A DNA stretch of 64,000 nucleotides, from the NCBI GenBank assembly GCA_020284085.1, contig JACEVL010000104.1, positions 732,390 through 796,389 on the forward strand, read 5' to 3'. Numbering within the stretch: the first letter of the stretch is position 1; every line of letters begins with the position of its first letter. The DNA is from Aporrectodea caliginosa. Its lineage: Eukaryota; Annelida; Clitellata; Crassiclitellata; Lumbricidae. Made by a program: the position numbers and the translations under genes. The notes beneath the pieces were generated by a model. That model was given only the letters and a program-made list of their open reading frames with translations. It ran no database searches and was not told the DNA's origin. Positions 1 through 10,499 of the stretch are shown one piece after another.

Positions 1-155
1 GAGAGAGAGAAGCAGAGGCAGAGGCAGAGGCAGAGGCAGAGGCAGAGGCAGAGGCAGAGGCAGAGGCAGAGGCAGAGGCAGGCAGAGGCAGAGGCAGAGG
101 CAGAGGCAGAGGCAGAGGCAGAGGCAGAGGCAGTGGCAGAGGCAGAGGCAGAGAG
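1..155. repeat. (GAGGCA)n microsatellite
   Basis: Near-perfect tandem hexanucleotide GAGGCA with a GA-rich start and a few interruptions (a shortened unit near 80, GTGGCA near 133). It may continue off the left edge. Nothing coding is seen in it. Confidence 0.95.
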
Positions 156-1590
156 AATGCTAGGCCAGTAGAGATCAGCCTGGTAGACGAGAAAGGAGAT
201 GAGCGAACTGGTCGACTGGTCGAGCTCTTTCGGGGGGTTGTTCGAAAGAATTGGAGCAGGGTAGATTAAGGACCGGAAACAGGATTTGATGGAGGGGAGA
301 CTGGAGAAACAACTAGATATGGGATGTTGGATAGCCTACTGGATAGCATCACATAGCAGGCGATTTCAGCGGTTCATAAGACATTGGATATGTGTTAGAA
401 TTATAGCAAATTAATGTTGAATGCTTGATTGCCCATTCTTCATAGTTTCCTCTAAAAATGCTATGGTATTCTCCTCTGAGACAATACTATCATTTAAGCC
501 ACTCCTTAATTCTACAGCTCCGAAGAATTTCAATCATAATGGCAGTTTCACTTCTCAAATAATTTAAATTTGTTGCACTCACATACATAATCATTTCCAC
601 GTTTTCTTCGTATACACCTTTGCATCATTTTTACTTCTTAATCTATTTTAGCCTATATCATTCACAAACTTAGAAATGTTAAGTAAACTCTCGTAGTCTA
701 TGTCGCTAATACAATTTACGAACAACAGTGGCGGAATCATTTATCTTCGTAGAGCTGCATGTAGCACTGCTGTCCAACTATGATTTTGTCACCTTGTTCC
801 CAACTTTTGCCTTATACTTTTAGCAAGTCTTGAATCCGCTATATCACCTGTTCACTAACCCCGCATGCTTAAAACTTTTGATGAGTCTTACATGAGGTAC
901 TCTGTAAAAAGTCTTGGCTAAACTACACCAACTTTACGTTAGTACTTTAGACCTGCTAACTTGACTTTTATTCTTGCTTGATTGAATTTCACAACCAACG
1001 CTCATTCTGAAGGTCTCGTTCCCCGTAATCACATCTCTCTAACGCATAAATATTGCTTTTGAAATACAGCAGGTTTCACGTTAGCTGCGTGTAGTTTCAA
1101 TTCTGATATCTTTGTAATACTTACTACTCATGCCACAACTGCAAACATGCACTTTGAGTCTCTCTATAGTGGCTATAGTCAATTATATCCCATTTTATTT
1201 AAGATGAGTTGATGCCAACTCTACCTTAGACCTTTTCCACACCCTCATTCACTTTAATATTGTGTTTGTCGTTCCTAGCATTATTCTACCATTGGTTGCC
1301 CACTAGACTAGTGTTATCTTACCATATTTTACCATTACCAAATCTTACCATCTTGTCTTCCCTTATCTTCCCTACCTTACTTGCACTTTTCTAATGTTAT
1401 CTTACCATACTTAACCTTATCATATATTAGCTTACACTGTCTTCTCTGATCTTCCCTTGGCCTATCTAACCTTTACCTCAGCTTCTCATCTCACCTGATA
1501 CCATCTTTACTCATACATCTTACATTACCAACACATACATAAATCATTATTGTTCTTGTCGTTCAGGCGAAGTTTCTGAAAACAACTAAC
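156..1590. other. AT-rich stretch with no recognised gene
   Basis: No CUB exon, transposon terminus or RNA gene is recognisable here. It is the presumed intron after the last gene 2 exon in the window, and the matching second-half CUB exon must lie beyond the left edge or be unrecognisable. Confidence 0.5.
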
Positions 1591-1799
1591 CAGTAGAAAA
1601 TCGTATTCGCAGGTGTCCAGGTATGAAGAATGTGATGTTCCTTCTAGGTTGAATGAATAGAAGTAGAGTCCAACCGTTTTCGTTCGATCAACATCGATAG
1701 AGTAGACGTAGTCTAAGTTGTGCGGATAGGACAGAGGGAATTGCGGTGAGGTTATAAATCCGGTGGGACCAGTGAAAGACGTATTAGCACGATCTTTAT
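1591..1799 (-). CDS. CUB first-half exon (gene 2), two cysteines lost
   Basis: Exon of 209 bp between an AG acceptor and donor GTTAGT, starting in phase 1. It keeps the CUB pattern (TSFTGPTGFITSPQFPLSYP, then a VYSIDV strand) and the third cysteine. Where the neighbour exon at 3736-3950 reads D-C-G and L-D-C-V-Y, this one reads D-R-A and L-D-Y-V-Y. Both members of the first CUB disulphide are therefore missing. It may be a domain that lost the bond as a pair, or a decaying exon. Confidence 0.75.
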
Positions 1800-2129
1800 C
1801 TGGAACATTAAAAATTGCATACAGCCTTCAAAGTTTTTTTATCATCTAAGTCCTTGCCACTGAACGACTACCTCCACCGTTTCCCCTGGAGCTCGCAAAA
1901 TGAATGTAGCTTATGTAATTTTAATTCTACTTGTAAAACAGCATAATTATGCATAGCTGTCGAAATGTATAGTCTGTAAAACTGGATTTTATGCAAGAAC
2001 AAATATAAATTTCAGTGTTTTAAATAAAGTTTTGAATTATTGTAAAGTAATAAAAAAAACACCTATGTTGCTCTTCGTTTTATAATTAGAAAGGCTAGAC
2101 TAGAATTTCATGCTTGCTCTGAGATGCGA

Positions 2130-2680
2130 GATGGTAATGAGGTGTTGATGCGTTTTTACGTGCTAACACAGGCCGAATCTGGTAACTACGAGTAGAAATC
2201 TTGACAGGGCGCTGTATAAATTCCGAATGACTGATTAATTCAATCAGTTGGAAGTTGAGACCATTTTTGAAGGCTTTAGTTTGAGCAGTTTGAACATGAC
2301 TCGAAAGAGAAGCAGTGTCATACCTGGCGTAGAAGGTGTTGCATTACCTGTAACAAGCATAATTATGATGTATTAGAGTAGCTTTAAGAAGGATCTTGAC
2401 CTAAGCATCCAAACTCAACTCATGCACAAAGTTACGGACGTGCATTTATTATGAAAACTAGAAACATAATTTGTCGCCGCATTCTCGATAGTGGGTTCTT
2501 CTCTTTGGAATAGTCTCCCCTCTGACCTGCGTTCTCTTCCACGAGACCTCTCTTCCTCTTTTTTTAAATTACTTAAGACCTTCCTTTTTGACAGGGCCTG
2601 GGTCGGGAGCGCTTCTGAGTAGTAATCTTGAAGGGGCGCTATATAAATCTCAGAGATAGATAGATAGTTAGATAGATAAT
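2130..2680 (+). mobile_element. Two degenerate LINE 3' ends
   Basis: Around 2185-2225 and again at 2455-2655 the sequence ends in AGTAGAAATCTTGA.AGGGCGCTRTATAAAT, a 3'-terminal motif shared by several LINE relics in this window. The second copy encodes a decayed reverse-transcriptase C-terminus on the plus strand, including a LPRDLSSSFLNYLRPSFL-like stretch, and ends in a GATA-type tail at 2655-2680. Both lie in a gene 2 intron and are antisense to the gene. Confidence 0.65.
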
Positions 2681-2769
2681 TATACACTCAGACACGCACG
2701 AACAGGCAGACATGAATCCAAACTTTCGCAGACATATTCATGTTGTTCAACTGACTTTCACACAGATAC

Positions 2770-2965
2770 ACTGACTGGCTGGCTGACCGGGTGGATTCCT
2801 GGTTGGATGGATGCATGACTGGCTGGATGAATGGACGGGTGAATGAAGATTTTATGAATAGATGGATGAATGAATGGATGGATGAATGAATGGATAAATA
2901 GGTGGATGGATGCATGGGTGAATGGACGGATGAATTCCACGAATGCTATTCCTGAGTAGATGAAG
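2770..2965. repeat. Degenerate GGAT/GAAT tandem repeat
   Basis: Imperfect tetranucleotide array of GGAT and GAAT units. The open frames across it on the minus strand (runs of IHPSIH) are repeat artefacts. Confidence 0.8.
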
Positions 2966-3021
2966 CAACAGATGAATGACAACTAACTTTCGGGCTTTAA
3001 TCATGGAATCTGTACACTTGC

Positions 3022-3214
3022 CTGGCGCCGAAATTGTGTACTGGAACTGGAATCCTCGTGTGCTGACGGAAGAGTTAGGGATAACAAAGCTTACTGTCAG
3101 AGAATCACAATTGGAATAGTTGAGTGACATCGGCTTTAATTTTTCTCCGCAGTATTTTCTGTTGTTCTGATTTGGTTTTGCCAAAAGAGAATCACCGTCC
3201 AATAAACAGTCTAC
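3022..3214 (-). CDS. CUB A second-half exon (gene 2), GC donor
   Basis: Exon of 193 bp beginning in phase 0 after TTTTTACAG. It reads V-D-C-L, then KYCG at the position of CUB cysteine 4, then YSNC before the LTVSF strand and GFQFQYTI. The 3' boundary that fits the family ends CCAG followed by GCAAGT, a consensus GC donor in place of GT. The length is 3n+1, as in the sister exons. Confidence 0.8.
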
Positions 3215-3735
3215 CTGTAAAAAGCAGAAACTGACGAATTGATCTTACGTTGTTTTTAAGGGGGCCGAGTGATTGTTTCGCTGTCGACTGGCTAAACTGA
3301 TGAACCAGTGGATTCATATTTCGTTGATTCAGTGAATGATTGCTTTATTCGATCATCTATAGATTTATTGTTTACTGTTGTAATCATAAACCGACTTAAT
3401 ATGATGAGGAAATGGCATACTTATAGTATCGTAGGCTGAAGGATTATACAGTACCTTTGGGCATGCTGCGCGAACGCCGGACCATATACGAGGTTTCTAA
3501 TGACGACAATAACCCTAACCCTGGCCCTCACGACGCCTAACCTGACCCTAATCGACACTCACGACGCCAGTAAACTTACGCACTATATCCTTTAGCCCCC
3601 GATTCCATAGGCTTGCCGAGGAATCATTCTTAAAATGGTTTTGCAATATCTGCCTTGAAGGAGAGCTGAGATTTTCTCGTTATTACAAACATTACAAACT
3701 TAATTTCCTAGCTAAAAATACCGTTTCTAACTTAC

Positions 3736-3950
3736 CGTTAACCAAGAGTGACCACAAAAGTCCGGATAATAAAATAGAGATCGTGGGACTTCTTCAAGAT
3801 TGAATGAAACGAAATAGAGTGTGACTGTTTTCGTTCGATCGACATCCAAAACGTAGACACAGTCTAATCTGTGCGGATGTGAGAGAGGGAATTGCGGAGA
3901 GGTTACGATACCAGATGGACCAGTGAAAAACGTTCTGCCACAATCTTCAT
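3736..3950 (-). CDS. CUB A first-half exon (gene 2)
   Basis: Exon of 215 bp, phase 1 start, donor GTAAGT. It carries D-C-G, then FTGPSGIVTSPQFPLSHP, L-D-C-V-Y-V-L, and a final cysteine before HSWLT. It pairs with the 3022-3214 exon across a roughly 520-bp intron to make one CUB domain. Confidence 0.88.
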
Positions 3951-4350
3951 CTAGAACATATAAAATAGTATACTTTGTTTTAACTAAACAAATTCTTGCA
4001 TTGTAATCGCTACCGACAACAAATACAGTAACAACGTTTATGTTAAGGTCTATAATTGAGTGCGGCAACAGAAAAATCTAATAGAAAATTGTAACGAAAA
4101 GTAGGCTATGTCGAATTGTTATAGAATTTTTACTGCTGTCTAACAAAACATTATCATTATTTTTTAGAGAAGACAGTCAGAAGCAGATGTTAATCTCGAT
4201 TAATAACTGAAACAGTAAGAACTAATCTAAGATGAAAGGGTCATGAAACCACGATGTGTATTATCGTAATACTTCTTAGTATGATTGTTATTTCTGCATA
4301 TTTCCAATACCTATAATACACACAATAATGATAAGTTCCTCTGATCATAC

Positions 4351-4540
4351 CATAGGCAGTGACTGTAAACGGTATGCCTCTAGATCCTCGGTAGTTGTAG
4401 TCAGAAGAGCGAATGGATATCTTGACCATGCTACAGTTGGAGAAAACAGCACGACTCGGAATGTCATCTAATAACCGGCGACAGTATGTCTTGCTTGTGT
4501 TCGGGTTTAGTTCTGTCTCTCTATCCGATACGCAGCCGAC
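4351..4540 (-). CDS. CUB B second-half exon (gene 2)
   Basis: Exon of 190 bp starting in phase 0 with V-G-C-V-S after TTGTAG. It contains ETELNPNTSKTYC and FSNC, the B-type pattern shared with five other exons in the window, and ends in phase 1 at donor GTATGA. Confidence 0.9.
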
Positions 4541-4944
4541 CTACAACGAAAGACAAGCATGAATGTTTACTTGGCATGCATTTACTATTGCAGGTATGTG
4601 GGCTCATTTGAAGTGTGGTGAAAGAGCAAAGCATGATAACTGAGACCAGAGAGGAGCAGAGGAAGAAAGATAGAGTGGAGGAGGAGTAGGCTAAAGGTTC
4701 CGGCTGACAAAGGACAGGAACAAAGAATATAGTTGGAAGTTGACAAGACCTTTTGTTCAAATGCCAGGAATGTTTAAATTTAATCGTAACTTGAAGGGAA
4801 GCCAATACAGTGTCTCTCTCAGTATAATTATAGAGTATGGCCTAAATTTGGTGCGTAGGGCCTACAGGTGATTAAGATCTCTAGATGACGCTAAAATAAT
4901 AATCAGAATGAATTTGCTGAATGCATTAGGCCTACTCCCCATAC

Positions 4945-5147
4945 CATGATGTAATCTCTGTTGCAGTCTGTGAATGAATCCAACAGCTGTGGCAGTTGTA
5001 AGGGTAAAACACCGAGAGAGAATGTGCTCGCATTATCTGTCGAAATTGTGTAGGTGCAGTTGACAGTCGCTGAAAATTCAGTTGGATTTGATGGTAAGCG
5101 AATGAATCCCGAAGAACTGGTGAATAAGGTATCGCCACAGTCGAGAT
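4945..5147 (-). CDS. CUB B first-half exon (gene 2)
   Basis: Exon of 203 bp after acceptor CTTCAG. It carries L-D-C-G, LFTSSSGFIRLPSNP, VNCTYTIS and D-S-F-T-D-C before the donor GTATGG. The length equals that of three B1 exons elsewhere in the window. Confidence 0.9.
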
Positions 5148-5264
5148 CTGAAGAGGAACATAAACGTAGGCTATAACATGTGTGAAATCCATGTGTGATT
5201 TTCTGTAATCTGAACCCTAAATAACCTCTAGCAAACTTAACACCTCTTCATTTCCTGAAACGTC

Positions 5265-5432
5265 ATAATAATACTATTTTTCTAATAGTTGAAAGAATAA
5301 TAACAAAAATAAAAAAGACAATAATAATTATTATCGTTATTATAATTAGAATTATTATTTTTATCATTATGATAATAATCAATTCTATTATTATTACTAT
5401 TATTATAATTAGTGGTTGTAATAGTAACGGTG

Positions 5433-5463
<31 letters not shown>

Positions 5464-5510
5464 GTCAAGCAGTAGGCTGTAATTGCTGTTATTGAGTAGT
5501 AGTAGGGGTT
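5265..5510. repeat. Degenerate ATT/AGT trinucleotide repeat
   Basis: Low-complexity TTA/ATT turning into GGT/AGT units. It lies in the intron upstream of the gene 2 CUB B exon pair. Confidence 0.75.
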
Positions 5511-5941
5511 GTAGAAGTGGTAATAGTTGTTCTGGTGACACTATTGTATTATTAATTTATAAAGATAGACTCTAACTCGAGTTTCGCTTGAATGAATGCG
5601 AACCGTTATTTCCATCCACGTGGTTGCAATTTGTCGGAGGATTCTTGTTTACTACAATTAATCTGGCAACTGTAATCTTTCCTAATAGCACATAGTACAA
5701 GTATCATTTTATTTCTAAACGAACTTGAATTTCAATCTAATCTGAACTGATTTCTTATTAGAATTGCGGTTCAGCTCGCAATCGTAATCGTTTCAAAATC
5801 GTCACTGTTACATTTGTTGAGCGTAACCCTGAACCGCGATGTCTTCAATTGACAATTTAATTCCAATGCGAGAGAGGTGGCAATTAGCAAACATGAAAGA
5901 CACTACTTCAATGCGGTGGGTGACTATAGATGAAATCTTAC

Positions 5942-5971
5942 CGGTGACATCATCCGCAGAGGTTGAATTCA
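5942..5971 (-). CDS. 30-bp linker microexon (gene 2)
   Basis: Thirty bases between TTTTTACAG and GTAAGATT, phase 1 on both sides, coding a short Ser/Thr/Asp linker (V-N-S-T-S-A-D-D-V-T-G). A 30-bp exon with matching sequence and phases lies at 49372-49401 in gene 1. The paired conservation is the main evidence that this is a real exon. Confidence 0.7.
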
Positions 5972-6426
5972 CTGTAAAAACCAAAATACTTTCGATTTAA
6001 AACTGAATGATAAGATACACTTAAGCGTACATATGGAAAACTTCTGTTTCTGTAGCGTCAGTACTCAGTAGTATTCAGCGCATAAACGATGTAAGAAAGA
6101 ATTTAAACTTTTATACGAGTAAGTGAGAATTAAATTAATAGGCTAAGGTTATCAAGAGGACAACTTATGCAAGACGTCCATTTTATACACCGACAGTATT
6201 TTATGTTGTGTTATGGCACAGAGCAGACATAATTTATAGCTTATACGGGTAAAGGGCAAATAGCACACTTCTTTACAAGCCTTTGCTTGAACTCCTCAGA
6301 ACTCAAGAAAGGCAAAGGTAACTAAATGCTTTGCACTTCTCTGTAGAAACTCCTCAGAAGGTAATAGAGACAATGGTAACAAACGCACTTAATTACCCGA
6401 CTGTCTTCTATAGCGCTGATGTCTAA

Positions 6427-6592
6427 TACATGTATGTATGTATGTATGTATGTATGTATGTATGTATGTATTTATGTATGTATGTATGTATGTATGTATG
6501 TATGTATGTATGTATGTATGTATGTATGTATGTATGTATGTATGTATGTATGTATGTATGTATGTATGTATGTATGTATGTATGTATGTATG
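6427..6592. repeat. (TATG)n microsatellite, SINE tail
   Basis: About 165 bp of TATG units with one TTTATG break. It adjoins the 3' end of the minus-strand SINE at 6593-6800 and is best read as that element's tail. Confidence 0.9.
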
Positions 6593-6800
6593 AGCACTTG
6601 TTATAGCGCCCCTCAACATCTCTACTCAGAGGCGCTCCAGACTACAGCGCGGACACTGAATCGGAATTTAACGCCGAAGCGCATGAGCAATTGCGAGTGA
6701 AGGACTTGCCCAGGGTCCCTACGCGGCGGCTTGATGTGGATCCGAACCCGCAACCCTCCGGCCGCAAGGCACCGAATATGCCCCTACACCACCGCGCCCC
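6593..6800 (-). mobile_element. tRNA-derived SINE, copy 1
   Basis: On the minus strand it begins GGGGCGCGGTGGTGTAGGGG (A-box-like) and has GGGTTCGGATCC (B-box-like) about 45 bp on. A body reaching AGCGCCTCTGAGTAG and GGGGCGCTATAACA follows, then the CATA tail. The same element occurs at 42205 and 49883. The tail end resembles LINE 3' ends in this window, which suggests LINE-assisted mobilisation. Confidence 0.85.
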
Positions 6801-6997
6801 ACAATGCATAAGGTGTCAAACGTTGGCGCAACAAAACAAGTCGTTATCAGGTAAACACTTAGAAGATCAGAAGATCAGTTCAATGAGGGATAGCTAGACT
6901 CACTGTCTTGTGCATCCGAGATAGATTGCCTATGTTGAGATGTCAATCGAATAGCAATTAGCCAACAAACCCAATTATTCGCTAATAACTTAATATA

Positions 6998-7090
6998 GGA
7001 CGTGGTGGTGTAACGTATGTTCTGTGCCTTGTAACCGGAAGATCGGAGGCTGGATTCTACCTCAAGCCTCTGCGTAGCGACCATGGACAA
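6998..7090 (+). mobile_element. Partial SINE head
   Basis: Diverged copy of the SINE head (CGTGGTGGTGTAACGTATGTTC, then TGGATTCTACCTCAAGCC). Its end runs into the large palindrome at 7066-7295. Confidence 0.6.
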
Positions 7091-7295
7091 AGTTGCTCAC
7101 CCAGAATAATGAGGAAGGCAACAGGACACCACATCTCTCATCTCATCTCCGGGTGGCATAATACCCAATGGACTTTCTTGATCTAAAGTCCATTGGGTTT
7201 TATGTCACCCGGAGATGAGATGACAGATGTGGTGTCCCGTTGCCTTCCTCATTATTCTGGGTGAGCAACTTTGTCCATGGTCGCTACGCAGAGGC
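7066..7295. repeat. Long near-perfect palindrome
   Basis: Arms at 7066-7176 and 7185-7295 are reverse complements with few mismatches, around an 8-bp centre (CTTGATCT). The arms include the end of a SINE-like sequence and the motif ATCTCCGGGTGGCATAA. A third partial copy of the arm's inner end follows at 7296-7340 in direct orientation relative to the left arm. Confidence 0.92.
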
Positions 7296-7344
7296 ATCTC
7301 CGGGTGGCATAAAACCCAATGGACTTTCTTGATCTATCTGGCTA

Positions 7345-7620
7345 TCTATCAAATTTATATAGCGCCTCCTCAAGATTACTAATCAGAGACGCTCCCGGTC
7401 AAAAAGGAAAGTCTTAAGTAATTTATCAAAAGAGCCAGAAAAGTCTCGCTGAAGAGAACGCAGGTAAGAGGGGAGACCATTCTAAATAAAAGGACCCACG
7501 ATCGAGAAAGCCCGACGCTGTCTAGTGGCAGAGCGAGCATGCGGAACCATCAAGTCACATGTAAAGGCCGAGCGCAGAGAGCGGCGACAAGACCAGGCCG
7601 AAGTCAAAGTATACAGCTAG
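7345..7620 (-). mobile_element. LINE 3' end relic
   Basis: On the minus strand this is a decayed reverse-transcriptase C-terminus ending in GAGCGTCTCTGATTAGTAATCTTGAGGAGGCGCTATATAAATTT and a GATA-type tail. It has stops and lacks the 5' end. Confidence 0.7.
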
Positions 7621-7735
7621 GTAGGTAGGTGCTCTCACACCCAGGGAAGAGAACTAATCATCATCATCTGCATAATATATTCGAGACAGTCTATACTAGT
7701 TTCCAAATAATCAAACCAGAATTTAATCGACAAAC

Positions 7736-7907
7736 CGAACACCGTGTACTGTAGAGCGAATCCTCCACCGTTAACGGAAGAGTCTGCGAAGAATTTCAGC
7801 TCAACAACGGGACAGTTGAAGAACCGCAATGAGGTCCTCGGAATAGTCGTACCACAGTATCTCTTTCGAAAATCCAGGTTCTCATCATCCGCTTCGTTGC
7901 ACGTTAT
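7736..7907 (-). CDS. CUB C second-half exon (gene 2)
   Basis: Exon of 172 bp (3n+1) after acceptor GCATAG. It reads I-T-C-N-E, then RYCGTTIP at cysteine 4, FFNC before the VELKFF strand, and GGFALQYTV. The donor is GTTTGT. Confidence 0.85.
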
Positions 7908-8252
7908 CTATGCGTGTTAACAAATCAATATAAATGTAAATTCTTAACAAAAGGATCTGAGGTGCTAATTGTCTAAAAAAAGTACAACTTTACATTTTCT
8001 CTTTGCACAGTTTACATTTATTTGAATACGATTTACATTACTTGTGAATTTACATTAATTGGCTTCGAATGAGCATTAATTTATCGACAATAATATTAAC
8101 ATTTAAAATTTATTAATTTTCTTTGCAATTTACATTTTTCGTTATTTTAGGCCTATTGCCAAACAATTTGCATTTGTTTGCTAACAAGCAACGATAAGTT
8201 TAATTTCTATTTGTTAATTGACCATGAGCCAGCAGTCATAGCTTCGACTCAC

Positions 8253-8446
8253 CAATAGCCAGTCGCGAGTGCAATTGTCAGCATAACTCGGCAACTCCAA
8301 ATCAAAGTTGAGGAACTTGAGTACAACAGAATTATTGCGACCAACGTCGATGGAATATGTGCAGCTGATGTTGTGTGGATACGCAAGAGGAAAGTTCGGA
8401 GATGTAACGACACCGTTCGGACCAGAGAACGAAGTATTGCCACAGT
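8253..8446 (-). CDS. CUB C first-half exon (gene 2)
   Basis: Exon of 194 bp, phase 1 start after AATGTAG, donor GTGAGT. It contains D-C-G-N-T-S-F-S-G-P-N-G, VTSPNFPLAYPHNISCTYSI and D-N-C before RDWLL. It is the first gene 2 exon I can identify; an upstream signal-peptide exon should exist but was not found. Confidence 0.88.
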
Positions 8447-9370
8447 CTACATTGGATGCACAGAAATCAGCCGTGCATTAATGAGTTATAATCTAAAGCC
8501 TATAATGTCACTGAATGTAGCAGGTGTTGATTTAATTAAATTTAGTATATTTCATTTAATTTGTTGGAAGCAATTGTTAGGCTTAGAAAATCAAGAAATC
8601 TGAATCTAGGTCATTGAGGAATGTTCTCTCGGGACCAATGTCCAAAGTGAAGTATAATGGCTTCTGCATGGATAAACTGCCACCTGCCATCTTCATAAAA
8701 GGCTGTGAAGTTAAATTAATTTTAAGGGCCGTTGGCCAAATATCTATCTTTTTCTGTACAATGAAATTAAATTGGTCTTCGATTATTCTCGAAATGGTGC
8801 CAGCATTATATTTCACCTTGCCTAATTGCAATAATCGCCCCTCATGGTGGGCATCACTTCAATTACTATTCTGTCGGAAAATGCGTCTATCGGTTAATTG
8901 TTGCATAGATGTTTTAGAAATAAATAACACTAACCGTTTTGGGCGGATGCGACTTGATGCATGACGAAAACGGAATACACCGTCAACTGAAGCAGGGTCC
9001 ACATTGTTGACCGTGTCTTTGAAGCAACTCATCCAACTTTTTACTTTCCAATTGTTTCTATTCAATATCAGGAAACGGTAGAACTACGGTGCGTGTAATG
9101 GTTAAACAACTAGCTTTGGACTACTGTTAACAACACTTATCAAGACCTTATTGCGGTACGTACGATCTCTATCCAAAAAGAGTTACGTTTAGACCTATTA
9201 CACTGCAGGAGCAGGTCAACGCTACCGTATATACATGTAGGCGCATCCGGACGCAGGATACGAATGAGCGAACCTACTCGACAATAATTATAGGATTTTG
9301 GATGCGTTACTGTTGACGTAAGCTATGGCTATCAAGCTACACACGAGCGGCATTAAACAATTATCTTCTG
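8447..9370. other. No recognised gene; two short open frames
   Basis: Minus-strand open frames at 8583-8831 and 8859-9065 lie next to each other and could be one broken coding relic, but neither shows a domain I know. The rest is unremarkable. Confidence 0.35.
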
Positions 9371-9579
9371 TTGATGGCCAACGGTTGTAGCAGGTCTAGT
9401 AGCAGTGTGGCTCGAGAGTTTACTGAGGCAGTGCAATTAAATTCTTCCGTAAATTATGCGTATTATATATTATATATACCATACATATTATATACCATGC
9501 ATTATATTTACATGTACCATGCTATAGAAGGAAGGATGCATTTCTGGTATGCTAGTCTTCGCAGATTTCTAGGTCGTCA

Positions 9580-9596
9580 TCATCACCACCACCACC

Positions 9597-9628
<32 letters not shown>

Positions 9629-9630
9629 AA
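9580..9630. repeat. (CAC/CAT)n microsatellite
   Basis: Short trinucleotide array at the edge of a dispersed repeat beginning CCCGAGGTGG. Confidence 0.85.
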
Positions 9631-9917
9631 TTATATTGTTGTATTTTATCGCCCGAGGTGGAAAAAATCCGTCAGGCTCTAAGAACCGATAGAACTGGGT
9701 AAAAGGTTCTCGTCCCCATCGTGCTGAATAAAAGGGCCACTGAACGCTATTTGCATTAAAACGCTGTGTGTAAACAGATAGGCGTTGAGAAAGGTGGGTT
9801 GTCTCGCGGGGATGTCCCGTTGCACAGTTTCCGCGGAGGCAAATCGCATTAAAGCATTGAATGTTGCTTGAGAGGCGCTGGAAGAGGTAATTTAAGGGCT
9901 ATAATAATAAATTATTA

Positions 9918-10140
9918 TTACTATTTTTCCCCGAGGTACATATGATCCCTCAGGATTGCAAAAATTAGGGGGGGCATTGTTCTGGAATGGCTAATCTTCA
10001 CAGATGGATTGGTGGGTTAGCAAAAGTGCTAGAAAAAGCAACTGCGTTGAAGCGCTGGATTGTCATAGATAAGCGCTGAAAAGAAAGTTGTCTCTCTGTT
10101 GTCTCCTGATGCTTGGGCGAGCATCAGGAGACAACAGAGA
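9918..10140 (+). repeat. Dispersed repeat with terminal hairpin
   Basis: The sequence from TTTTTCCCCGAGGTACA to AAAGTTGTCTCTCTGT is repeated with about 80% identity by eye at 24276-24440. Its 3' end here forms a 21-bp stem, 10092-10112 against 10119-10139, around the loop TGGGCG. A long TTA array follows directly. Confidence 0.8.
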
Positions 10141-10435
<295 letters not shown>

Positions 10436-10499
10436 TCATGATCAGCATCAACATTGTTATTCTTTTTCCAGGAATGACAGATTGTCTTAGGTATCTAGC

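Larger units (their letters stand above)
1591..8446 (-). other. Gene 2: multi-CUB protein gene, 3' part off the left edge
   Basis: Exons in transcript order: 8446-8253 and 7907-7736 (CUB C), 5971-5942 (30-bp microexon), 5147-4945 and 4540-4351 (CUB B), 3950-3736 and 3214-3022 (CUB A), and 1799-1591 (first half of a fourth CUB). All exon joins keep frame: phase 0 inside each domain, phase 1 between domains. CUB domains are extracellular beta-sandwich modules that bind proteins or carbohydrate. I found no signal-peptide exon upstream of 8446, so the start is not located. The order microexon-B-A matches gene 1, so the two are tandem paralogues, and gene 2 carries one B-A pair where gene 1 has three. 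Confidence 0.75.

Noticed and set aside
2688..2982. His/Pro-rich small protein
   Set aside because: Translation of GGAT/GAAT tandem repeat; all frames give similar open runs.
3511..3560. Telomere-like TAACCCTAACCC
   Set aside because: Only two units followed by variant sequence; no array.
6389..6619. Open frames reading THTYIH or MYVCMYVC here and at 49465-49677
   Set aside because: Translations of the TATG SINE tail on either strand.
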